Shown: piece after piece, positions 57,280-64,000 of the stretch
How positions within the stretch are numbered: position 1 is the stretch's first letter
Layout of the letters: each line of letters begins with the position of its first letter
DNA from: Sepiola atlantica
Lineage: Eukaryota > Mollusca > Cephalopoda > Sepiida > Sepiolidae
Assembly: GCA_963556195.1 (NCBI GenBank)
Contig: OY744521.1
Location: 129,285,288-129,349,287 of the forward strand
Length of the DNA: 64,000 nucleotides
Reading direction: 5' to 3'
Program-made: the position numbers and the translations under genes
The notes under the pieces: generated by a model
Seen by the model: the letters and a program-made list of their open reading frames with translations, nothing else
The model's database searches: none
Told to the model about the DNA's origin: nothing

Positions 57280-57430
57280 GTGTAACTGTACTTCAGGGTG
57301 TACTACAGCAAAATATAGTTGCAGGAAACATGAAACTGACTGTTCAAACTTGCGTGGTAATTGCAAAGGCCTCAACTGCAGCAACTCACCACAGTCAGAT
57401 CTTGATGATAATGAAGTTAACTTTGACTAG
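57280..57430 (+). pseudogene. C-terminal cysteine cluster of the transposon protein
   Basis: RCNCTSGCTTAKYSCRKHET, then DCSN, NCKG, NCSN: seven Cys and one His in about 38 residues, like the CXC/Cys8 clusters that bind zinc and DNA. A TAG stop follows at 57428, and a possible AATAAA polyadenylation signal lies at about 57654. Confidence 0.7.
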
Positions 57431-57840
57431 TTCTTGACAAGAAATGTTCTTTGGTCTGTTCATGAACTTGTTCTGTAGTGGTTATGCAAGAGCCTTGCCC
57501 CAGAATTCGACCAACTGACCATTCCTTTATTGTAAATTGTACTTATTTGTACCTATTTTTTAATGAAATGTCAGGAATTAATGTGACAACTGTTGCCTTG
57601 AAAAAGGCTACTTCGTCTGTTTTTGTACCTTTTATATTCATATTTATATAAGAAATAAAATAAAAACATGAAAACAATGGCAGGGGCTACTAGTTTTCTG
57701 GTGTTAGTTTATTATTAAGCATATAGCTACCTATCATTACAATCTAAAACATTAAGAGAATGTAAAGCTGGCTTGGAGTGGGCCCTATGTGGCTTTTCAT
57801 GCAAAATATATATTTTTATTTCTAATTTAATAAGTTATTT

Positions 57841-57914
57841 TTGTCAGGAAAAACGTTTATTTTTGTCAGTAATTGTCAGGAATAAGGGACATACTTGTCA
57901 GGAAATGTCAGGAA
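57841..57914. promoter_or_regulatory. Subterminal TGTCAG iteron array
   Basis: Five TGTCAG cores (four followed by GAA, one by TAA) begin at 57842, 57864, 57874, 57896 and 57906. The spacings are 22, 10, 22 and 10 bp, so the array has a 32-bp super-period of paired sites, all on roughly the same helix face. A sixth isolated copy lies at 57570. Arrays like this just inside a transposon end often bind the transposase (inference). Confidence 0.7.
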
Positions 57915-57963
57915 TTTTATGTCTCGAAATTTTTATATTGTTAAGTTGGATTTTAAAGATTTA

Positions 57964-58016
57964 TCTGAAAGAGATGTTATTCATGCCCAATATCCAAGTT
58001 AAAAACCTTTGTTAGC
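57964..58016 (-). repeat. Right terminal inverted repeat of the 5.2-kb transposon
   Basis: 53 bp, partner of 52782-52834. Confidence 0.9.
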
Positions 58017-58184
58017 CTACTTTCTTAGACTACTTGAAAAAAGTTCAATTCTCGCACGTGAGAATTCAGTTACAATTGTGTAGATAAGTGCTAAAATAGA
58101 AACAGGGCGACAGCTTTTGTGAGAAGGAACACAACAACACTTGTATATAATTGCGAAGCAGTTTTTCTAGGTGAGAAAAATTAA

Positions 58185-58187
<3 letters not shown>

Positions 58188-58234
<47 letters not shown>
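58188..58234. repeat. (TA)n microsatellite
   Basis: Pure AT run shortly after the transposon end. Confidence 0.98.
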
Positions 58235-58236
<2 letters not shown>

Positions 58237-60560
58237 ACAAAATGGTGTATTCAAAGTTTAGAAAAAAGGTAGGTTTAGTTGGGTTGCGAAAACGTTTTCA
58301 CAAAAACCTATTTTATTAAAGAGTTCGGATAACGGGTTGCACGTGTACGCGCCTCAATTCTGGCTCTTATCATGGGGAAGTAAAAGCCTTTTGCGAGTGC
58401 CGTCTTTAGAGACTTTTGTTGCAATGCAAGCGGGCCGATGCCAACCAAAGTTGCGAATCTGGGAACCAGGTTTGGCTAAATCCGAACTGCCGTCTAGGGC
58501 TCTGTCGAGATATAGTCGATTTAGTCCAAAATGGTGGGTACCAAGGATGAGTTGGAAGGCTCTCTCGTGACTGCCGTTGTGGGCTTTGTCACCGAGGGGT
58601 CCAGCTGTGGTCCTACTGGGTTGAAATGAAGGATCGATAACAAGCCATGCAAGCATTTTTATGGGCTGACTCACGTGACCCTAAGGGAGTATAGGTTGGG
58701 ATGTCTGACAGCCAATCCATGAGCCCCTTAATTGACAAGCAGTGAGGAGGGCGTTAATAAATTACAATATTGGTTAGTTAGGAATTCAACAACACAAGGT
58801 AAGTACATCGCTTTTCTCTCCCATGACTACAGTCAATCCTGTACGGGGTTTAAAACTTTATTGCATGCAAGAGAATATCGCGATGAACTTGTTACTTTAA
58901 GTTTTGTGTATGTAAACATAACAGCTACCCATTTAAAAGCAAATAAAATAAAAAATGTAAAAACAAAATAACAAATAAAACGAATTAGCCAACAATATAA
59001 GCGTAAATATGATTTATGTATATATTTTTTGTTAACACTAAAAGTAACGTCGAGAGATTTTGCATTTTTTGTTATAGTAAAATGTGTGTACTTAAACAAA
59101 TGGTTATTGTGATTTTGTTAGAGAGTTTTTTGTTTGTTAAAAGTAAAATTAAGTGCTCTAATCCCAAGGAGAATCTTCTTCGTTAAAATGTGTTGTTTTA
59201 ATACGAGACCAGTTTCGGTTAGTTTTATTATGAAGTTTTGTATTTGAACCTCGGCGAAATAATTCGCACAATTTTCGGCTGAATAGTCACTTCTTGTCGT
59301 AAATTGTATTGTTTTTATTTTACCGAATGTGTCTATCAAATAGGATGCAGAAAGGTATTTTTATTGAAAATAAAAAAAGTCAGATTTGTTAAAATAAGTT
59401 TTAAAATTAGCGGATGCACTATTTTCCGGTGAATGTCTTAATTTCTGTCCCAATAAATTTGGGTAATGTAGTCGATGGAGCAATGACTCCCTCTACATAT
59501 AACTTAAAAACTCAAATATTGAACAGGACTAAATATAAAACTCGAACAAACTGATCGAAAGCAAATTTTTGTTTTCTCACATAGACCAAAAGTAGAACCT
59601 ATAATGGAGAAAACATAGACCAAAATTCAGACCCTATGATGGGCTATTCAGTCCAAGAAAGATAAACCTTTCTCAGACGATAACTTTTGTTGTGAAGTTC
59701 TATTTTTCGACATAGTAGTATGTTTTGATTGCATTGAAGTATTTTGGACTTAATCACATGCAACTTTGAAAGGGGTCACTGGAAAACATTACCCCCTTAC
59801 TCCCACGGAAAATGTTTTGCCTCTGATTTTAATGACATTTAATCCATAAATAAACAGATATAAATGATATCAAGTCTAAACGTTTTACAATGATCGACAT
59901 ATTTAGAATCGATATCAGGTGTCTATAAGTAAAAATACAAACAAACAAAACAAAGAATATACATCTCTAGTTTCAAACACCTTTTAGCATATAGCTGTTT
60001 TTAAGCATGTTCATGGAAGTTCTGCTTGCTTTTAGGTAAGAAATTTTTTTTTCTTACCCGTTCGAAGTCTAGCGTATTATACTGTATGTGTCATAGTACG
60101 GGTATTCCACCAGTTAGTATATAATCACACAAATGAATCGATTAAATGGTGAGCGAAGAAAAAGACAGCAAAATGGACTTTGTATTGGTTGGGTCGGATG
60201 GTTGATGATATCGGAGTCATGGCTAGAATTGAAAGCTGTCGGGTGATGTCGGTAGAAATTAATGACGACAGACGATGACTACAATAAAGTGTCGTTTATT
60301 AATTCCATTATAAAGAGGAAACGCCAACACGTAATTGTAGAATTGAAGTGGTCGCAAAACAGAAGTTTCTCATATTAATTACGAAATGTAATATTCGTCT
60401 GTAACCGAAATCACGTTACTATTGTAAACTAAATTGCGGTCAATTTTGAAAGTTCCTTTTTTAACTATCAAAGATCGATTATTATAGTCTTATTATAATA
60501 TCGATGTTATATATCCGATGGAGGTATTCTGTTGTTCACCCTTTTATCGTTCTGTCCCTC
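58235..60560. other. Unassigned DNA
   Basis: No gene recognised. 58337-58680 is less AT-rich than its surroundings and open in two frames (77 residues plus, 106 residues minus) without known domains. Confidence 0.4.
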
Positions 60561-60640
60561 TCTTTATATATATCGTCATATTCTCTCTCTTTCCTACTCT
60601 CTCTCTCTCCTTCTCTCTCTCTCTATATATATATATATAT
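60550..60640. repeat. (CT)n/(TA)n microsatellite
   Basis: Interrupted CT runs (60555-60623) ending in a short TA run. Confidence 0.9.
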
Positions 60641-60699
60641 TGAAAGAATTTTCCATACCTCAATTCTGAGGGGTGTAAGGATTACCTATTTTTCTTTGA

Positions 60700-61173
60700 A
60701 GAGGGGGTAATTAGCATACGTGAATCACGTTAGCAACGAGATGGAGGAGAGGTTGGGTATTTAACAGTTCAGTTGGGAGCGGTTGGGGGTGTCTGTATTC
60801 CATACATGAGGTGGACACAAGTTACGATTTTGCATCCCCCCTATCTCTTTCCTCAGGCCAACCTAATAAGTTACCAATTAGTTTTAACGTGACTAACGTC
60901 CAAATTAATATTGGGAAGGCCAAAGATACTAATTTCTCTGATTATCTTCGAGTGAATCTCGGCCGAGATTTGTTTTATTTTTTAAATTTATTTTTAAGTT
61001 ATGTACGTTTGGCTGGCCATTCTGTCCAGGTAAGACGGTGTTTTCCTTTGGGTTTTTTTTCTCCCACCGAGAGGTTATTTCTCCAACTTTACTTATTTTA
61101 AGAGAACACTTTATTTGTTCCCCTTAGCCTATGAAAGGGTCTCATTTTCATATTAATATAAAAATGTTACCAG
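60700..61173. other. Unassigned DNA upstream of the exon candidate
   Basis: A 96-residue plus-strand frame (60811-61101) has no family resemblance. It includes CTTTCCTCAG (60849-60858) and CAGGTAAGAC (61028-61037), which look like splice acceptor and donor, but the frame downstream of the donor continues, so no exon can be asserted. Confidence 0.3.
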
Positions 61174-61224
61174 GCACAACGAGCCGCGACGCTAAAGGAG
61201 CAACGTCGCAACTTTGAAAAGCAG
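61174..61224 (+). CDS. Candidate 51-bp internal exon
   Basis: The segment follows TTACCAG (acceptor AG at 61172-61173) and is followed by GTAAGC (61225-61230), a strong donor. It is exactly 17 codons, open throughout, and encodes a charged helix-like peptide (AQRAATLKEQRRNFEKQ). It is noticeably richer in G and C than its AT-rich surroundings. The polypyrimidine tract is poor. It could be a cassette microexon of a host gene extending beyond recognisable sequence; chance is also possible. Confidence 0.3.
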
Positions 61225-61357
61225 GTAAGCGCGCACTAGCGTTTATTTATTTATTTTTCTTCCTGTTTGTTGCTTTGTTGACTGTTGGCGTTTGCAATGG
61301 TTCAGTTTTCGTGTCTGTTGTGAGAATTCGAGCCCTAGCCGTTTTAAAGTTCCAACA

Positions 61358-61383
61358 ATATATATATATGTATATATATATAT

Positions 61384-61435
<52 letters not shown>
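61358..61435. repeat. (TA)n-(GA)n microsatellite
   Basis: TA run interrupted by TATGTA, then a GA run (61386-61435). Confidence 0.95.
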
Positions 61436-61437
<2 letters not shown>

Positions 61438-61777
61438 AGACAAATAAATTTACAACATTATTTATAGCAGTTTCAAGAATTCAAAATCAACGAATATTTG
61501 GTATATGATCGTTTCTAAGACGATTTAGAATTGTTTATATTTTATTTTAAAATGTATTGAATAATGCGAAGTGTTATCCATAAGGGATTTTTTATGGTTC
61601 CTGGAGTGTACCTAAATCTGGAAGAATAATTTTGCCACCAGAACAACACATACCTGCTAATTCTTTAATCCATTTTTTTTAGCTTTACATTTTGTACACA
61701 TTATTCCGTTAGTCATGGTGTCTATTTAGATGTCTCTGCGCATGTGATAATTATGCGCAACATCATAATTGCGGCCT
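61436..61777. other. Unassigned AT-rich DNA
   Basis: Nothing recognised. Confidence 0.4.
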
Positions 61778-62029
61778 TCATACCACTAGAAACTTGCTTG
61801 AGAAACAAGTATGTAAATTTGTGTTTGTCTCAGTACGCCTCGCTTGTTCCACCTCATATGTCTCGGCGACAAGATGATCTCGTTCCTGTAACTCAAAAGC
61901 TTGACTTTCGTGGAAGGAAGCATCCAAACGCTCTTCTTGAGACTGCTCATTATTTTCTGTTTGTCGAGTTCTCTTTCTCGAGGCAACTACTCTTGTAGTA
62001 CGGCCAATAGAAAGTTTTTTTGAAAGCAT
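61778..62029 (-). pseudogene. Fragment resembling the N-terminus of a Helitron/PIF1-type protein
   Basis: An 83-residue minus-strand frame starts MLSKKLSIGRTTRVVASRKR and continues with TRQTENNEQSQEERLD. Charged segments with R-x-(E/N)T-x-EQ-x-x-x-R-x-x repeats are common at the start of invertebrate Helitron helicase-like proteins. No Rep or helicase follows within the window, so it is a truncated relic if real. Similarity is by style only. Confidence 0.35.
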
Positions 62030-62917
62030 ATTTCTTTTGTTTTCTGCGTGGAAAGAACCGTAATCGAAAAGATAAATAATGAGATCGAGAAAATGAAATA
62101 AATTCTGATATATATATATGTTAAAAGTCCCATAAATACAATTATTATATCGTATTTAATTAGAATTGAAATAAGATTAGTAATGAATGAAAGTGGCCCA
62201 TGTAAAAATATATTATGTTTAAAGAAAAAGAAACAATTATTATATCATATTTAACTATAAGTAACAGAAATTATTAAATGAGGGAAAATGTGGCACGTGT
62301 AACGAAAATAGTTTCTATTATAGTCATGTAGGATGTAAAAAAATAAAATCAATTTTGATCTGATCTATATATTGTGTTAAAAGTACAAAGGAAATGTGAA
62401 AAAAAAGAATGTATTTAATTTGATTATTGGAAAATATATGTAATTTATATTAATGTAGCACATGAAGGTGGTAAATAATTACTATTTTAGTCACCTAAAT
62501 TTTATTTTAGAAAAGTAAGATGTGTATATAGTATGTAGCGTGAAAATGAAATCAAGTCTGCTGTGTTGGTCAATAAATACTAATTTAGTCAAGTATAAAT
62601 GTTAAAGAACAAACTCATAATTTTTGATTGACCTCGTGTTTAATTTCTATTAAGAAAAGTGTACAATGACAAATCCTATTGTCGCTCAATGGTTTGAAGA
62701 TAATTAATTTATGTATTAATTTATCTATTAATTCACAACTACGAATTTAGTGTCTGTTAATGGAAAAATGTATTCATAGGATATTATGTGTACGGAATCT
62801 ACACTAATAAACCAGTTAAAGGTAAATTACAAATTAACGGTCTGAATCGAAAATAGACGACTAACTCAGAAATAAACATCAATAATTAAATTAAATAACT
62901 ATTTTTTTTTCTTTTCT
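62030..62917. other. Unassigned AT-rich DNA
   Basis: No gene or repeat family recognised. Confidence 0.4.
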
Positions 62918-63165
62918 TAACTAAAAATATTTCTATATATAGAGGGTAAAAAAAAAAAAAAATTTTTTGGGTGGGGTGGGGGTGGGGGGCAATTTTTTTT
63001 TTTTAACTAAAAATATTTCTATGTATGGAGGAGGGTAAAAAAAAATTTTCTTTGGGGGGGCAATTTTTTTTTTTAACTTAAAATATTTCTATTTATGAGG
63101 GAGGGTAAAAAAAATTGGGGTTGGGTCGAAATTTTTTTTTTCTTTACTTTTAACTAAAATATTCT
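62918..63165. repeat. Tandem repeat of A-run/G-run units
   Basis: TAACTAAAAATATTTCTAT recurs near 62919, 63003, 63074 and (decayed) 63149. Each unit continues with GAGGGTAAAAAA, a T or G run, and GGCAATTTTTTTTT. Unit lengths of about 84, 71 and 76 bp differ through homopolymer length. At 62969-62989 the G runs (3, 4, 5, 6 G separated by single T) fit a G-quadruplex motif. Confidence 0.85.
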
Positions 63166-63433
63166 TGGTCGGAAACAAAGAAAACCAATGTCTAACCACC
63201 CAAGAAATATGACTGGGACTCCATCGGTTTACGGGTAAGCGTTCATTTCTGACGCGGCAGCCTAGCAAAATTATGCGACCGGAGGGAGCATATATTTGCT
63301 AGTTAAATTAAATAACTAATTTTTATCAATTCTCTGACATCCATAACTCCCCATCATATATAGCTTGATTAATTTAACAGAGTTAGGTCAAAGAGCAGTA
63401 GCTATGTATGTTTATATGCTAGGTTTTGTAAAA

Positions 63434-63436
<3 letters not shown>
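63166..63436. other. Unassigned DNA
   Basis: No gene recognised. Confidence 0.4.
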
Positions 63437-63484
<48 letters not shown>

Positions 63485-63508
63485 GCTACATATATATATA
63501 TATGTAGC

Positions 63509-63586
<78 letters not shown>

Positions 63587-63610
63587 GCTACATATCCATG
63601 TAGCTATATC
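63437..63610. repeat. (TA)n with periodic GTAGCTAC palindromes
   Basis: TA runs are broken by TGTAGCTACA at 63481, 63502 and 63584, and a CATGTAGCTAT at 63598. Confidence 0.95.
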
Positions 63611-64000
63611 TATGGCAAACGATAAAATCAATTATGCGGGATGGTTAAAACGCACGGTACGAAGATGCCATGATTTAGATGTGCGGGTGTAAACATCCCC
63701 ATTGAAGGAAAAAAAAATAAAAACAAGATGTTTTGTGATAATAACATACAAAGAAATACAAAAGAAAAAAAATAAATGAATGCGAAATGCAAAACATTTT
63801 TTTCCTGTCTGGAGGGTTACCTTCTTCTTTAATGATCGCGTCTTCAAGAAAAATAAATGCCTCATACGCTTCGAACATTGGATATATCTTAGTGGTAGAG
63901 CGAAACAATTGTATATTATTAAAAACTGATTTTTTGGTGAATTTGTGAAAATTTGTTCCCTACATATTATGTAGTTTATATATTTAAATATTTGTATATA
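63611..64000. other. Unassigned DNA at window end
   Basis: Nothing recognised; short frames only. Confidence 0.4.

Larger units (their letters stand above)
53098..57430 (+). pseudogene. Transposon protein, frameshifted: zinc-binding N-terminus, putative transposase core, PIN/XPG-like nuclease, Cys-rich C-terminus
   Basis: One long coding region in pieces, all plus strand, in family order. An N-terminal part has INKASEQRGEKIIIQIGQRLHKKC (53174-53250, split by one stop later) and VCEKIRKNDVWASTVKGRI (53457-53515). A middle part has EMHDQFGSRFLIDTL (54190-54235) and FVADNVDHN (54344-54370). A long core follows: LTFDQPLWYKAM (54793-54828), LRLGGLHTQISFLGAICHLM (54876-54935), a 225-residue open stretch, HVIRRSDRYWAGLSTDLVIEQ (55530-55592). 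The TFDQ and STDLVIE blocks supply possible DDE-type Asp/Glu residues. Then comes the nuclease (separate entry) and a Cys cluster (57280-57400). At least eight frameshifts or stops break it, so it is inactive. No introns are needed to join the pieces. Confidence 0.8.
52782..58016 (+). mobile_element. 5.2-kb DNA transposon, Academ-like (XPG-bearing)
   Basis: The two ends are 53-bp inverted repeats (52782-52834 and 57964-58016) matching at 50 of 53 positions, starting GCTAACAAAG. Between them lies one long decayed coding region on the plus strand (53098-57430). I see no exact target duplication next to these limits, so the true ends may lie a few bases further out. Related multi-domain proteins are common as uncharacterised proteins in invertebrate genomes. 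The XPG/FEN1-like domain plus cysteine cluster fits the XPG-containing Academ superfamily (family knowledge, from memory). Superfamily assignment is inference. Confidence 0.75.

Noticed and set aside
60811..61101. 96-residue frame with splice-like signals
   Set aside because: No family resemblance, a leucine/phenylalanine-rich tail from T-rich DNA, and no consistent exon limits.
63365..63631. Tyr-Ile repeat frames on both strands
   Set aside because: Translation of (TA)n. The same applies to all other YIYI frames in the window.

Overview
This 64 kb window looks like non-coding, transposon-rich nuclear DNA from an animal. It is AT-rich, packed with long (TA)n, (CT)n, (ATT)n and (ATC)n microsatellites, and carries decayed retrotransposons of several clades plus several kinds of DNA transposon. 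There is no bacterial gene order and no operon. The repeat mix (RTE, R4/Dong-like, Jockey/CR1-like and Penelope-like retroelements, Helitrons, piggyBac- and mariner-type MITEs, 5S-derived SINEs, very dense (TA)n) would fit a mollusc, perhaps a cephalopod, but that is inference. I find no host protein-coding gene that I can defend; the best hint is one 51-bp in-frame exon candidate near 61.2 kb.

Layout. 0.5-1.5 kb is a purine (GA) tract. 2.3-6.1 kb is a decayed Jockey/CR1-group LINE with extra copies of its 3' domain before and after it. 7.2-8.2 kb is a 37-bp minisatellite. 10.2-11.3 kb and 12.2-12.8 kb hold other LINE remnants, followed by an 82-bp perfect palindrome and a minus-strand Helitron (13.3-14.6 kb). 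14.8-20.3 kb holds two minus-strand R4/Dong-like retrotransposon copies bounded by (AAT)n, with an unidentified decayed coding stretch between them. 21.0-21.9 kb holds a near-perfect 199-bp-arm fold-back and a small hairpin MITE. 22.8-23.6 kb and 29.1-29.6 kb are tandem arrays. A piggyBac-type MITE lies at 24.6-25.1 kb, and a 5S rRNA-derived SINE with 12-bp target duplications at 26.4-26.6 kb.

The only long intact reading frame is an RTE-type retrotransposon protein of 1046 residues (30.0-33.2 kb) with endonuclease, reverse transcriptase and an embedded PHD-like zinc finger, ending in a (GAT)n tail. Downstream are a mariner-type MITE (34.9-35.5 kb), a Penelope-like GIY-YIG remnant (36 kb), more Helitron ends (36.7-37.4 kb), a U2 snRNA-like fragment (37.7 kb), and a second piggyBac-type MITE split by a 1.2-kb insertion (39.5-41.2 kb). 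41.2-52.7 kb is mostly unrecognised AT-rich DNA with LINE 3' fragments, duplications and microsatellites.

The most interesting object is a 5.2-kb DNA transposon at 52782-58016. It has 53-bp terminal inverted repeats (50 of 53 matching) around one long, frameshifted coding region. That region includes a possible transposase core, an XPG/FEN1-like PIN nuclease domain and a C-terminal cysteine cluster, which resembles the Academ (XPG-bearing) type. Near its right end is a regular array of TGTCAG-core repeats spaced 22/10/22/10 bp.
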